Source: Bacillota bacterium (GTDB lineage Bacteria > Bacillota > UBA4882 > UBA8346). From it: a DNA stretch of 64,000 bases. The translations under genes and the position numbers were made by a program. The DNA lies in assembly GCA_023429995.1 (NCBI GenBank), contig JAEZCE010000045.1, positions 1 to 64,000 on the forward strand, read 5' to 3'. Each line of letters begins with the position of its first letter. Positions within the stretch are counted from its first letter, which is position 1. Shown here piece by piece: positions 39,574-49,218 of this stretch. Under the pieces are notes generated by a model, which saw only the letters and a list, made by a program, of their open reading frames with translations, was not told where the DNA came from and did no database searches.

Positions 39574-40863
39574 TTGCACTTAATCATTTTACTTGTATTA
39601 ATTGGCATGAATGCCTTTTTTGCCGCTTCAGAGATCGCCATCATTTCAGTCAATGCAGTTAAAATTCGTAAGAAGGCGGAGGAAGGGGACACGGAGGCTA
39701 GATTTCTTCAAAACTTAATTGGTGAACCCAGTAAATTTTTGGCAACCATTCAGGTGGGAGTGACCTTAGCGGGATTGCTGGCTAGTGCGGTGGCTGCCGA
39801 AGGTTTTGCGGATCAATTGACTTTATGGATTAAAGGATTGGGATGGCCTTTAGAACTATCGGTTGTTAAATTTGCAGCGGTCATTTTGATTACAATCATT
39901 TTGTCCTATTTTCAATTAGTCCTGGGAGAATTGGTTCCTAAACGCCTGGCAATGCAAAAGCCGGAACAGATCGCCCGGTTTGCCGTGAAGCCTATTTATA
40001 TTCTTTCAAAAATCACCGCACCGTTTGTGAAATTTTTAAGCATCTCCACAAACTTTGTGATTAAAATTTTTGGTGGTAACCCTGCGCTGCATGAAGAAAA
40101 AATCTCCGAAGAGGAAATTCGTTTGATGGTTGAGGTTGGTCAGGAAAAAGGGGTTATTCAGACAACTGAGAAAGAGATGATTAATAATATTTTCGAATTT
40201 GATAATACGACAGCCTCGGAAGTAATGACCCATCGGACTGATGTATACGCTTTATCATTGGATGCCAGTTTAGATGAAGTCATTGATTTATTGGTTTGCC
40301 AAAAGTTTTCAAGAATGCCGGTTTATGATGATAATATCGATAATATTGTCGGTATTTTGCATGTTCAGGACTTGATTCCCGTATTGAAAGGCGCCAATAA
40401 GGCGGATTTTTCTTTGAAAAAAATTATCCGGGATGCCCATTTTGTGCCTTCTTCCAAAAAAACCGATGAACTTTTTAAGGAACTTCAGAAAAATAAAACT
40501 CATATGGCCGTGGTAATCGATGAATATGGCGGCACTGCCGGAATCGTTACCATCGAAGATTTGATTGAAGAGATAGTGGGTAATATCTTTGATGAACATG
40601 ATGAAGAAACCAGGGAAATCGAGCGGGTCGATAATTCAACTTTTATGGCGGATGGGCATGTCGCTTTGGGTATCATTAATGAGTTGCTGGATATAAAACT
40701 CCCTGAAGGCGATTATGACACTTTGGCCGGATTTGTGGTTGCGCAATTGGGGCGAATTCCAAGTGAAGATGAAAGACCAATTGTGGAATATCACAACATT
40801 GTTTTTCAAGTCGAAGTCGTTGAAGAGCGTAGAATTGCTAAAGTGAGAATTGTGAAAGCATAA
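39574..40863 (+). CDS. HlyC/CorC-type transporter (CNNM-CBS-CorC_HlyC)
   Basis: A 429-residue protein. TTG 39574 is chosen because TAGGAGG precedes it and the product then opens with the first membrane helix (HLIILLVLIGMNAFFAASEI). CNNM/DUF21 membrane domain 1-170, two CBS domains (TDVYALSLDASLDEVIDLLV; RMPVYDDNIDNIVGILHVQD; AVVIDEYGGTAGIVTIEDLI), and the C-terminal CorC_HlyC domain (DYDTLAGFVVAQLGRIP). Family members export Mg2+ or Co2+ and are gated by nucleotide at the CBS pair. The old name hemolysin does not describe function. Full length. Confidence 0.9.
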   Translation: MHLIILLVLIGMNAFFAASEIAIISVNAVKIRKKAEEGDTEARFLQNLIGEPSKFLATIQVGVTLAGLLASAVAAEGFADQLTLWIKGLGWPLELSVVKFAAVILITIILSYFQLVLGELVPKRLAMQKPEQIARFAVKPIYILSKITAPFVKFLSISTNFVIKIFGGNPALHEEKISEEEIRLMVEVGQEKGVIQTTEKEMINNIFEFDNTTASEVMTHRTDVYALSLDASLDEVIDLLVCQKFSRMPVYDDNIDNIVGILHVQDLIPVLKGANKADFSLKKIIRDAHFVPSSKKTDELFKELQKNKTHMAVVIDEYGGTAGIVTIEDLIEEIVGNIFDEHDEETREIERVDNSTFMADGHVALGIINELLDIKLPEGDYDTLAGFVVAQLGRIPSEDERPIVEYHNIVFQVEVVEERRIAKVRIVKA

Positions 40864-40931
40864 AGCCATAATTTGAAATTGGGACATCGGAAAAACGAAT
40901 CGTAGTTCCGTTTCGTAACTTTAAGGATAAA

Positions 40932-40984
40932 CAATCTTCCCCTCCGGAGGCTTCATACGGAGAAGGGGAGATTGCCAGATAACA
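40932..40984. terminator. Convergent-gene hairpin 1
   Basis: CAATCT-t-CCCCT pairs with AAGGGG-AGATTG around a CCGGAGG-containing loop. Stable, no strong T run on the plus strand. Confidence 0.6.
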
Positions 40985-40994
40985 CTTATGACAG

Positions 40995-41029
40995 CCCCCT
41001 TCAAACAGGCTGTCATAAGAATCAATGAA
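40995..41029. terminator. Convergent-gene hairpin 2
   Basis: Perfect 12-bp stem, CTTATGACAGCC (40995-41006) with GGCTGTCATAAG (41018-41029). With hairpin 1 it separates the convergent CBS transporter and Bat operons. Confidence 0.7.
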
Positions 41030-41114
41030 AAAAACGAGCCGAAGGCTACACCCTGAACCGGCGAAGGTTTATTTTCATACGAGGTACTAAAAGTTTATTT
41101 TTCCTTTGCTTTAT

Positions 41115-41915
41115 TTATAATAGCCCAAGGTTTTGGCGTTCCACCCAACCCCGTTTACCATCCTGCCTTCGGATTAATAACCAATTTCCTTTGACTGAGC
41201 TGACAATAACCCGGCTTCCTTCATCCAGATTGAAATAGGATGTTCCTTCCAGTTTCGGTTCGCTGAGCACGGGAGTGTTTCCTTTAATGGCTATTGCTTG
41301 GGTTTGGTGTTGATTCATAAACGTGATCGTTGTTATGAATACGAAAACCAATAAAAAGCAGGAAATAGTGTAGAGGGAGACTTTATAGCATAAAGCGGGT
41401 TTTCCGGAACCTTTTGTAAGCCGGTTGGGGAAGAGTATCCCAACAATGATTAGCAAAATCAGGATATAGAAACAAATTGAAGAGCCCAAGGCCAACCAGT
41501 TGAGAGGAACCCAATGTGTTACTAAAGAATAAAACATACGGCCCCAATTGATTTCACCTTCATTGACCCCTTGCAAGGCCAGATTTAGATTGGCTTGCAA
41601 GCCTTTATCATAAGGGATGAAACGCCGGGCTTTTTCATAATTTAATATAGCCAGCCCCTTCTGGTTCAGTTTTGAATACGCATTCCCCAAATTAAAATAG
41701 ATAGTCCCATTTTCTTTACCCGTGGCAATGACTTTCCCGTAAATTTCTGCGGCTTTGCTATATTCGCCTTTTTCATAAAGCTGATTGGCTTGTAGAAAAA
41801 GGGCGGTACTGTCAGATATCGACGGCCGGGATTCGGAAGCAAAACTAAGGCTGAAACTGCATAACATCAGTAATAGAGTAAATAAGAAGCATAATTTAAT
41901 TTTTTTGAATGTCAT
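41115..41915 (-). CDS. batE: BatE-like TPR and SH3 protein
   Basis: A 266-residue exported protein, last gene of the Bat operon. Signal peptide 1-26 (LCFLFTLLLMLCSFSLSFAS), TPR repeats at about 35-115 (FLQANQLYEKGEYSKAAEIY; TIYFNLGNAYSKLNQKGLAI), one or two membrane helices (145-215), and a C-terminal bacterial SH3-like domain (DEGSRVIVSSVKGNWLLIRR; GKRGWVERQNLGLL). BatE proteins are part of the Bacteroides-aerotolerance type of operon, where they probably join an envelope complex with the VWA proteins. Confidence 0.82.
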   Translation of the reverse strand: MTFKKIKLCFLFTLLLMLCSFSLSFASESRPSISDSTALFLQANQLYEKGEYSKAAEIYGKVIATGKENGTIYFNLGNAYSKLNQKGLAILNYEKARRFIPYDKGLQANLNLALQGVNEGEINWGRMFYSLVTHWVPLNWLALGSSICFYILILLIIVGILFPNRLTKGSGKPALCYKVSLYTISCFLLVFVFITTITFMNQHQTQAIAIKGNTPVLSEPKLEGTSYFNLDEGSRVIVSSVKGNWLLIRRQDGKRGWVERQNLGLL

Positions 41916-41998
41916 CTGCTTTTCTCCTTTGCTAAGAGATAAAGGTTTAAATGCCCGGTTAACCGGGGGCTAATTGTGATAAGGAAAGTCACTTTAGG

Positions 41999-43456
41999 CT
42001 AATGGGTTTTATCGAAAGAAGCTATGATATTCTCGATTTTCTCCGTAAGCGCTATGGTTTCTTCCTTCGTAAAATTCAAATGCGCGAAACGGTGAGAATC
42101 ATATTGTTCAAAGAAATATTGAATATCTTCCAAGATATCAGAAGGAATTCCCTTATGGGTAAGTTTGTTAACCACGGATCCGGTCATGCCGGCTGCGGCA
42201 AGTTCAAATCTTTCAGCCAGGAACTCCCGGATAAATTGATGTAATTGTTCGGGAATCTCGTCAAAACGGCCTTCTTCGGATAAGAGTCGTACTGAAGCCA
42301 TTTGTTCCTTTGCTATATTATTGGAACGAATCGCCCGGGCCCGAGGGGAATCCGACTGCATAAATTGGACATGCCTGCGGTAAATGATTGCTCCCATAAG
42401 CAACAACAGAGGAAGCAGTTGCAAAACCCAAAACCATGGTTCTTTCAGCCATTGCCATCCGATGGAGTACAAGGTTCCAAGTTCTTTCCGAATCGAAACC
42501 ATTTTTGATTGAGTTAGGTTTTGGGTTGCCGAATCTTGCAGATCATTTTTAAATCCCGGGTTATCCTTGACGGAAACAGCCAGGGACGGGGCGGTAATTT
42601 GTTGGTATTTTCCCGAATGGGGATTAAAATAAACAAAAGAAAACGGGCCCACTTTTTTGACCTGTTTTTCAACAGGAATCACAATTTGTTCAAATGTAAC
42701 TTTGCTTGCAGTGGATAGTTCGGATTTTTTTAAAGGGCTATAAGCTTTAAAACCTTCAGGATTTTCCCAAAAAGGCGCTGATACAACTTGGAGGTTGCCG
42801 GATCCCGAGAGAACCATCCGAATGGTAACGGGTTCGCCTAATTTTACCCGGGACGGGCTAACGGAAACACTGAGTTGAAAATTGCCGACCCCACCCGAAA
42901 AATGATCCGGTCTGCCCTGAATTGGCACGTTGGAAACCCTTACCCTGACTTGCTGTGCAGTTATATCCATTGTCCTTTTCTTACCGGTAGTCGTTGGGAG
43001 ATAGAGAGTAGTACTGATGGGACCGAGTTTAAAGGAGCCTGTTTGTAAAGGACTAAGCAAGCATGGAAATTTTATCACTTGATAAGGACGACCATTGATT
43101 CGCAATTTTTGTTGGGAGGGATTGCCGGCCGAATCCAGTATAAATTCGGGTTGATGCAATATGGGTTGATCTACATTGTTGACCACAATATTACCCACAT
43201 ATAGGGTAACTGTAACCGGGACCCGCTCGCCAATATAGAAGCGAGTCTTTGGCAACGAGTATTCTAAGTAAAGGGGTCCTTCAACTTGAGGAAGTTCAAG
43301 GGAGCCCAAATTTTGTTCAACCAAATCACTCACTGTCAAAGTATTTTGGGATTCTGCGCCCAAGGTCTCTTGTGGAGCATTCCAGAAGCAAAAGGAAATA
43401 CAAAGTAAGATACAATACACTAGCCGTTTTTTGTGTTGCAAGTTGGTCGTCTTCAT
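41999..43456 (-). CDS. batD: BatD-like envelope protein
   Basis: A 485-residue protein: signal peptide (LVYCILLCISFCFWNAPQET), several Ig-like beta domains over 50-330 with BatD features (YLEYSLPKTRFYIGERVPVT; FQLSVSVSPSRVKLGEPVTI; LSGSGNLQVVSAPFWENPEG), one membrane helix near 345-365, and a C-terminal cytosolic helical part. Acts as an adhesion-like partner of the VWA proteins in the Bat complex. Upstream neighbour batC (56 nt). Confidence 0.85.
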   Translation of the reverse strand: MKTTNLQHKKRLVYCILLCISFCFWNAPQETLGAESQNTLTVSDLVEQNLGSLELPQVEGPLYLEYSLPKTRFYIGERVPVTVTLYVGNIVVNNVDQPILHQPEFILDSAGNPSQQKLRINGRPYQVIKFPCLLSPLQTGSFKLGPISTTLYLPTTTGKKRTMDITAQQVRVRVSNVPIQGRPDHFSGGVGNFQLSVSVSPSRVKLGEPVTIRMVLSGSGNLQVVSAPFWENPEGFKAYSPLKKSELSTASKVTFEQIVIPVEKQVKKVGPFSFVYFNPHSGKYQQITAPSLAVSVKDNPGFKNDLQDSATQNLTQSKMVSIRKELGTLYSIGWQWLKEPWFWVLQLLPLLLLMGAIIYRRHVQFMQSDSPRARAIRSNNIAKEQMASVRLLSEEGRFDEIPEQLHQFIREFLAERFELAAAGMTGSVVNKLTHKGIPSDILEDIQYFFEQYDSHRFAHLNFTKEETIALTEKIENIIASFDKTH

Positions 43457-43512
43457 TTTGGTTCCTTCCTACTTTGGCGTTATAGTGTCAACCTCACCGG
43501 CTGAAATAGGGT

Positions 43513-44154
43513 TTACCAATCCTTGCCGTTTGGAGGATTCGTATCAGGAATCAATTTGGCTTTGAACTGCTCGGAATTTTGAGTGTTCTGAAGCATATCA
43601 TTGGCTTCCTGTTGCGGATCTTGTTTGGTTTGCGGTTTATTGACCATTTGCTGCAAATGAATCACAGCCAATTCATAATTATACTTGGCTGATTTATCAG
43701 AAGGGCTTGCCAAAAGCGCTTTCTTATAATTTTGGACAGCGGCGGTGAATAATTTTACGGCTGTCTGGCTATCGACGCTATCGCGGGAAGCAGCCTTAAA
43801 ATAGGCATTTCCCAGATGATAATAGTAAGTATCGGCATTTTTAAATTGCGGAACTGCGGTCACAGCTAATGATTTTTCTTTGGGAACACATTTTGTAAAG
43901 TTGATGATAGAACGCTCGTAAAGGCCTGCCTGGTAATAACAGAGACCTAAATTATGAGTGATAATCTTGGATTTGGGAAGATCAACGGCTAAGTTCTCAT
44001 AGGCATCTTCTGCTTTTTCAAAATTGCGATTTATAAATAATCCGTTGGCGCGCGATACCCGGATGGATTGTCCCCAAACCGTATATATCATTGCTCCGAT
44101 TGCCGCCACCACCAAAAATCCTGTTATAACAAAAATGATAGTTTTTTTAGGCAT
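43513..44154 (-). CDS. batC: BatC-like TPR protein
   Basis: A 213-residue protein with an N-terminal membrane anchor (IIFVITGFLVVAAIGAMIY) and three TPR units (ANGLFINRNFEKAEDAYENL; ITHNLGLCYYQAGLYERSII; YYHLGNAYFKAASRDSVDSQ), ending in a polar, Gln-rich tail. Its start overlaps the batB stop, so they are translationally coupled. Probably scaffolds the complex in the periplasm. Confidence 0.82.
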   Translation of the reverse strand: MPKKTIIFVITGFLVVAAIGAMIYTVWGQSIRVSRANGLFINRNFEKAEDAYENLAVDLPKSKIITHNLGLCYYQAGLYERSIINFTKCVPKEKSLAVTAVPQFKNADTYYYHLGNAYFKAASRDSVDSQTAVKLFTAAVQNYKKALLASPSDKSAKYNYELAVIHLQQMVNKPQTKQDPQQEANDMLQNTQNSEQFKAKLIPDTNPPNGKDW

Positions 44155-45218
44155 TAACGAGCCTCCTCCTTTACGGATGAGATGCGTTGTTTGAAGAAAG
44201 GACGGATAAGATTTTTAGTTAAGCCCATCCACTTGGTTCCTAAAGCCAGTTCAAAAAGGAAACAAAGAAAAGCCAAAATCAGAGGTATCTGGTAACGTTC
44301 GATATAGTGCTTTTGTTTTTGACCGGTCAGGGCAGTTCGGTAATACTTTAATAATTGTTGACGATAAAGCTGTTCCAGGCCTAAAGATAAGCCATCACCC
44401 TTAATATAGGATCCCTTCCCTGCCAAAGCTATATTTTGCAAAAGTTGTTCGTTTAAAGACGTAATCACCTGTTTTCCATCGCTGTCTTTTATATAGATTA
44501 CCTGTCCATTGGCATCTTTGATTTGAATCGGAACCCCTTTGGAACTACCGATGCCGATTGTGTAAATTGAGATACCTTCCTTGGCGGCATTTTGGGCTTC
44601 GTTCACCGGATTTCCGTCATGGTCTTCGCCATCGGTTATTAGTATGAGGATTTTGCTTCCGATAGCGGTTTTAAAAGCTTTCCGGGCATTGGTTATTGCT
44701 GTATGAATGGCAGTCCCGCCACGGGAGATGCTTTGGATGTTTAAACTGTCGATGGTAAGATTAAATGCGCCATAGTCCATCGTGAGAGGGCATTGCAAAA
44801 AGCTGTCCCCGGCGAATGCGATTAAGCCAATCCGATTACCCGGAATTTTACCGACAAAATCCTTGATAGCGAGTTTGGCCCTTTCAAAACGGTTGGGCTC
44901 CACGTCACAAGCCAGCATGCTTTTGGAAGTATCGAGCGCCATGAGGATTTCCAATCCTTTGCTTTTTGACTGCTGCCATTGATAACCCCATTGGGGTCCG
45001 GACATGGCCAAGATCAAAAAGAAAAGGCCGCATAAACGGAAAATCCATTTTTGATACCGCAATTTGGTCAAAGCCGGATTAACGATTTTAGATAGGCTTT
45101 CCGGAGCCGCAAAAGTTTTTAGGTCGCGAGAGCATTTGAAGTAAGCCCTGATAAAAAGCAATATGAATAGAATAGGAACAGATAATAATGGTAAAAAGTA
45201 AGGGTTTGCAAATCTCAT
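44154..45218 (-). CDS. batB: BatB-like VWA-domain membrane protein
   Basis: A 354-residue protein: two N-terminal membrane helices, a von Willebrand A domain at 85-290 with a MIDAS motif in MALDTSKSMLACDV (D-x-S/T-x-S), plus IGLIAFAGDSFLQCPLTMDY and ILLIVTDGED-like LILITDGEDHDGNPVNEAQN, and a C-terminal membrane helix. Metal-dependent protein binding is expected. Overlaps batA upstream (4 nt) and batC downstream (1 nt). Confidence 0.9.
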   Translation of the reverse strand: MRFANPYFLPLLSVPILFILLFIRAYFKCSRDLKTFAAPESLSKIVNPALTKLRYQKWIFRLCGLFFLILAMSGPQWGYQWQQSKSKGLEILMALDTSKSMLACDVEPNRFERAKLAIKDFVGKIPGNRIGLIAFAGDSFLQCPLTMDYGAFNLTIDSLNIQSISRGGTAIHTAITNARKAFKTAIGSKILILITDGEDHDGNPVNEAQNAAKEGISIYTIGIGSSKGVPIQIKDANGQVIYIKDSDGKQVITSLNEQLLQNIALAGKGSYIKGDGLSLGLEQLYRQQLLKYYRTALTGQKQKHYIERYQIPLILAFLCFLFELALGTKWMGLTKNLIRPFFKQRISSVKEEAR

Positions 45219-46237
45219 GGCAGTCTCCTAAAAATGGTGTTGCCTAAAATTGTCTCAAGGAATAGAAAAAGGAATCCAAGTAACAGGAACAAAGGATAAA
45301 GCTCTTTATACTCCTGAAATTGAGGCGAGTTTAGGCTGGTTCGTTCCATTTTATTTATTTTTTCAAATATTGCAGTGAGACCCTCGGTATTTGTAGCCGG
45401 GAAATAACGGCCCCCTGTTTTGGCGGCAATTTGAGTGAGTAGATTTTCATCCAAATCGATCGGAATGTTTTGGTAGGTGCGACGCCCCATGTCATCCAGT
45501 ACGGGACAAGGAACCGGTCCTCCCTTGGTGCCTGCGCCTATTGTATAAATAACGATTCCCAATGTCTTAGCAACTTTAGCCGCAGCTTCCGGAGTCACTT
45601 GACCGGCGTTATTGACTCCGTCCGTCAACAAAATAACCACCTTACTTTTGGCTTTGGAATCATGTAAACTGTTAACCGAAGTAGCAAGGGCCGATCCAAT
45701 GGCAGTTCCTTCTTCAATCATTCCGGACTGAACTTCGCCAAGGCGGCTGTTACACCAATCATGATCCCAGGTTAACGGGGATAAAATGTAAGACTTACCG
45801 GAGAAGACAATTAATCCAATCCGATCGTTCGGCCTGCTCGCTAAAAAATCCTTAGCCACTTTTTTGACAACTTCCAGGCGATTGGTTTGATGTCCGTTCA
45901 ACCGGAAATCTTCCGCTAACATGCTTGGTGAGACATCAATTGTTAGCATGATATCAATACTATCACGGCGTTGCAGGGATTGACTGATACCTAGTTGGGG
46001 ACGGGCCAAGGCAATAATTACGCATACTAGGCTGACTATGGGAAACCATGGTAAGACCCGAACCATGCGAGTCTTCCAATTTGCCTTAACAGCCTTCAGT
46101 TCATCGATCGCGGAATAATGCACCGTATTGAGATAATTATAATTATCCCAATGACGGCGACCCCTAAAAATCAGCGCCCCAATGAATGGAACCAATACAA
46201 GCAGTAAAAGTAGATAAAATGGGTTACGGAATATCAT
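45215..46237 (-). CDS. batA: BatA-like VWA-domain membrane protein
   Basis: A 340-residue paralogue of batB: membrane helices at 5-22 and 60-80, VWA domain 90-290 with MIDAS LTIDVSPSMLAEDF and RIGLIVFSGKSYILSPLTWD, VVILLTDGVNNAG, and a C-terminal helix near 315-335. The paired VWA proteins are the core of Bat operons. It lies downstream of a BatD-like lipoprotein gene and overlaps batB by 4 nt. Confidence 0.9.
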   Translation of the reverse strand: MIFRNPFYLLLLLVLVPFIGALIFRGRRHWDNYNYLNTVHYSAIDELKAVKANWKTRMVRVLPWFPIVSLVCVIIALARPQLGISQSLQRRDSIDIMLTIDVSPSMLAEDFRLNGHQTNRLEVVKKVAKDFLASRPNDRIGLIVFSGKSYILSPLTWDHDWCNSRLGEVQSGMIEEGTAIGSALATSVNSLHDSKAKSKVVILLTDGVNNAGQVTPEAAAKVAKTLGIVIYTIGAGTKGGPVPCPVLDDMGRRTYQNIPIDLDENLLTQIAAKTGGRYFPATNTEGLTAIFEKINKMERTSLNSPQFQEYKELYPLFLLLGFLFLFLETILGNTIFRRLP

Positions 46238-46249
46238 GATTGTTGCTCC

Positions 46250-47290
46250 CTAAAGCGTTGTTTGATCCGGCGCTGCCGGTTCGTCGGGTTGTATCGGTAT
46301 TTCTTTGGTTGTTTCTACCAATTGTTCAATCTGTAGCAATGCCATTTCAGCTTCCTCCTTGGAAGGAGAATGGTTTGCGAATTTCACCAAGTCGGACTGT
46401 TGCATAAAAGATTTTAATAACCATTGCTGTTCCTTATTTAGATAGGTTCCGGTTGTTAGTCGCATTAAAAATTCTTCCGTGGTCATTTCCAAAGCCCGAA
46501 TGGAATAACGGTTTTCCATGTATTCACGGATGCACTCGCTTAATTCCGAATAAAAGATTTTATAACCGGCTTCGTCGGTGAGCGCAATCATTTTTATGTT
46601 GTCCAAGCGCCGTAAAGCGATGATGTGAGCAGGCTCTTTAATGGCATCAAAGAGGGTTTGCGGATGAAGAAAGGAACGGCGGTAGTAATGAAGAAGCATT
46701 CCGAGACAACTCAAAATAAGGACGCCCAATAGGAACCATTTGATCATTGAATAACGGGGTTCCAATGCTAAAGGAGATTGAATGCCTTTAATGTTGAACG
46801 TCAATAACTCCGCTTCAGATATTCCTTTCGGTAAAACCGAAGATAATGTTACCGTTACGGATGGGGTCTTTATATTACCTTCTTTACTGGAAGGCGTTTT
46901 GTAGGGCAAGTTAAGAGCCGGTATTTTATATCGGCCCACATTCCAGCCTGCCATCACATAACGAGTCGTCTGCCGGATACCTTGGGGAAATGTCTCTGTT
47001 TTAAATGTTTCTTTACTTTTGAGTTCCAGGCCTCCGGATATTTTTTCATCCATCTCAGGGATTTGAAATGAAATCCCTTTCCGCGCCTCCACAGTCAAAA
47101 TGAACGGGATAGAGTCGCCGACATGAAAACGTCCGTCATTTTCAATGCGCAAATTAACCCGGATGTTTTCGTCCGGTTTGAGTCCAAGCGGTTTGGAACG
47201 GCTACAGCCGGTTACAATTGTCAGAACGATGAAGAGTACAATGAGCTGTAGGTAAAGACCGATTATTTTGTTGGTAGAAAAGCGCTCCAT
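46250..47290 (-). CDS. Lipoprotein with Ig-like domain and DUF4381-like tail
   Basis: A 346-residue protein with a lipobox (LTIVTGCSRSK, lipidated Cys near residue 29), so anchored to a membrane on the outer side. The N-terminal part (40-170) is a BatD-like beta domain (INLRI/ENDGRFHVGDSIPFILTVEA; YVMAGWNVGRYKIPALNLPY). A membrane helix at about 183-203 and a cytosolic helical region (YSELSECIREYMENRYSIRA; EMTTEEFLMRLT) match the DUF4381 type. It takes the usual place between DUF58 and batA. Confidence 0.75.
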   Translation of the reverse strand: MERFSTNKIIGLYLQLIVLFIVLTIVTGCSRSKPLGLKPDENIRVNLRIENDGRFHVGDSIPFILTVEARKGISFQIPEMDEKISGGLELKSKETFKTETFPQGIRQTTRYVMAGWNVGRYKIPALNLPYKTPSSKEGNIKTPSVTVTLSSVLPKGISEAELLTFNIKGIQSPLALEPRYSMIKWFLLGVLILSCLGMLLHYYRRSFLHPQTLFDAIKEPAHIIALRRLDNIKMIALTDEAGYKIFYSELSECIREYMENRYSIRALEMTTEEFLMRLTTGTYLNKEQQWLLKSFMQQSDLVKFANHSPSKEEAEMALLQIEQLVETTKEIPIQPDEPAAPDQTTL

Positions 47291-47302
47291 GTTGCCTCCG
47301 TG

Positions 47303-48181
47303 CTAATGATTTCGATGTTTCCGCTTCATAAAGAATTTTTGGAGCGGTTCGAGATAAGATTTATCAGTAGCTATTTCGATGACATCAATCTTACTGGCCT
47401 TAAATATTTGGGAATTTTGTTTGATACGGGCCAAAGCGTTTCGACGAAATTCTTCCCGGGAGTTTTTCGATGAAGTATCAAATAAGATCTTTTCTCCGGT
47501 TTCATTGTCCTCGAATTCCACGATTCCAATTTCGGGAAGCTCCGTTTCCCGGGGGTCGGTGATATTCACAGCCACGAGGTCATGGCGGCTGGCAATGCTT
47601 TTGAGGGATTTTTCAAAACCATCATCGCGGAAGTCGGAAATCAAAAAAATGATACTCCGTCGCTTTAGAACTTTATTGACAAAATTGAGGGCTTCCGCAA
47701 TGTCGGTTCCGGAACCCGCAGCTTGAAAACCTAAAATTTCCCGGATGACTCGCAAAACATGAAGTCGCCCGTTTTGGGGAGGAAGATATTTTTCACAGGT
47801 ATTGCTGAATATCAGTAAACCAACTTTATCATTGTTTTTGATTGCCAAAAAAGCAATTAAAGCTGAGATCTCCGCTGCCAGTTCGCTTTTTAAACTTTCG
47901 GCAGTTCCAAAATGTTGGGAGGGACTGAGATCAACCATTAACATCACGGTTAATTCCCGTTCCTCAATAAAGCGTTTTATAAAAGGGGCACCGGCGCGCG
48001 CCGTGACGTTCCAGTCGATAGCCCGAATGTCATCGCCGGGAATGTATTCACGGACTTCGTTAAACTCAATGCCTACGCCTTTAAACGCACTGATATAACT
48101 GCCGGAGATAACCTCATTACTCATATGAGAAATCTTTAATTGAATTCCTTTAATCTTTTTGAGTATTTCTTTTGAGAGCAA
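47303..48181 (-). CDS. DUF58 family protein
   Basis: A 292-residue protein: KKIKGIQLKISHMSNEVISG, GSYISAFKGVGIEFNEVREY, the DUF58 hallmark IPGDDIRAIDWNVTARAGAP, and a degenerate VWA-like fold with MLMVDLSPSQHFGT and SIIFLISDFRDDGFEKSL. DUF58 proteins nearly always follow a MoxR ATPase gene and are its likely partner or substrate. Lies 48 nt after moxR. Confidence 0.93.
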   Translation of the reverse strand: MLSKEILKKIKGIQLKISHMSNEVISGSYISAFKGVGIEFNEVREYIPGDDIRAIDWNVTARAGAPFIKRFIEERELTVMLMVDLSPSQHFGTAESLKSELAAEISALIAFLAIKNNDKVGLLIFSNTCEKYLPPQNGRLHVLRVIREILGFQAAGSGTDIAEALNFVNKVLKRRSIIFLISDFRDDGFEKSLKSIASRHDLVAVNITDPRETELPEIGIVEFEDNETGEKILFDTSSKNSREEFRRNALARIKQNSQIFKASKIDVIEIATDKSYLEPLQKFFMKRKHRNH

Positions 48182-48228
48182 GATAGGGCCTCCATTTTTT
48201 CAGTGATAGGAGCCAAAGGTTAATTCAT

Positions 48229-49218
48229 TCAGGGAACGGGCACTCCGTCGAAAATTCTTTGAACGAGATCTTCCGCAGTAACTTCACTGGCTTCGGCTTC
48301 ATAAGTGATAATAATGCGGTGCCGCAAAACATCCAGACCGATCATTTTGAGATCGTTAGGGGTGACATAACCCCGGCCTTGCATGAAAGCATAAGCTTTG
48401 GCTGCAAGGGTCAGATTGATGGTGGCGCGCGGTGAAACCCCATATTGAATATACTCGGCAATGTCAAGTTTGTATTTTTCAGGTTCACGGGTAGCACAAA
48501 CCAAATCGACAATATATTCCTTCACTTTGGGATCCATATAAACTTTATCGACAACCTTGCGGACTTCTAAAACCTCTTCCGGTGTAATCACCGGTTCGAT
48601 ATCGGTTGATTTACTTGTATGGGCCATCCGTTCCATAATCAAGAGTTCATCTTCCTTGGTTGGATAACCGATTTTTAGTTTCAACATAAACCGATCCAGC
48701 TGGGCTTCGGGAAGAGGATAGGTACCTTGCTGTTCAACTGGATTTTGAGTTGCCAATACCATAAAAGGTTTGTCCAGGGGATATGTGGTATCACCGATGG
48801 TCACTTGCCGCTCTGCCATCGCTTCCAGGAGAGCGCTTTGAACCTTGGCGGGAGCCCGGTTTATTTCATCGGCCAAAACAATTTGGGCGAATATAGGTCC
48901 CTTTTTGGTCGTAAAATTACCGGATTGCGGGTTATAGATTAAAGTACCCACTAAATCCGAAGGTAATAAATCAGGGGTAAATTGAATTCGTTGAAAATTG
49001 GCCTTAACACTGTCTGCCAAGCTTTTTACGGACAAAGTTTTGGCAAGGCCGGGAACCCCCTCCAATAAAACGTGACCATTGGCCAATAACCCAAGCAATA
49101 ACCCGTCAATCAGCTTTTCCTGACCGACAATAACCTTACTAACCTGGTTTCTAACCTTCCCAACAAATTCACTGCGAGCTTTAACTGCTTCATTGATTGC
49201 TGTCAAATTCTCACTCAT
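48229..49218 (-). CDS. moxR: MoxR-family AAA+ ATPase
   Basis: A 329-residue ATPase; ATG 49218 lies 8 nt after GGAAGGTGG. Walker A LLEGVPGLAKT, Walker B ILADEINRAPAKVQSALLEA, sensor 1 LATQNPVEQQGTYPLPEAQL, and the C-terminal lid (EYIQYGVSPRATINLTLAAK). MoxR acts as a chaperone that remodels VWA-domain complexes. First gene of the eight-gene minus-strand Bat operon that runs to 41115. Confidence 0.95.
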   Translation of the reverse strand: MSENLTAINEAVKARSEFVGKVRNQVSKVIVGQEKLIDGLLLGLLANGHVLLEGVPGLAKTLSVKSLADSVKANFQRIQFTPDLLPSDLVGTLIYNPQSGNFTTKKGPIFAQIVLADEINRAPAKVQSALLEAMAERQVTIGDTTYPLDKPFMVLATQNPVEQQGTYPLPEAQLDRFMLKLKIGYPTKEDELLIMERMAHTSKSTDIEPVITPEEVLEVRKVVDKVYMDPKVKEYIVDLVCATREPEKYKLDIAEYIQYGVSPRATINLTLAAKAYAFMQGRGYVTPNDLKMIGLDVLRHRIIITYEAEASEVTAEDLVQRIFDGVPVP

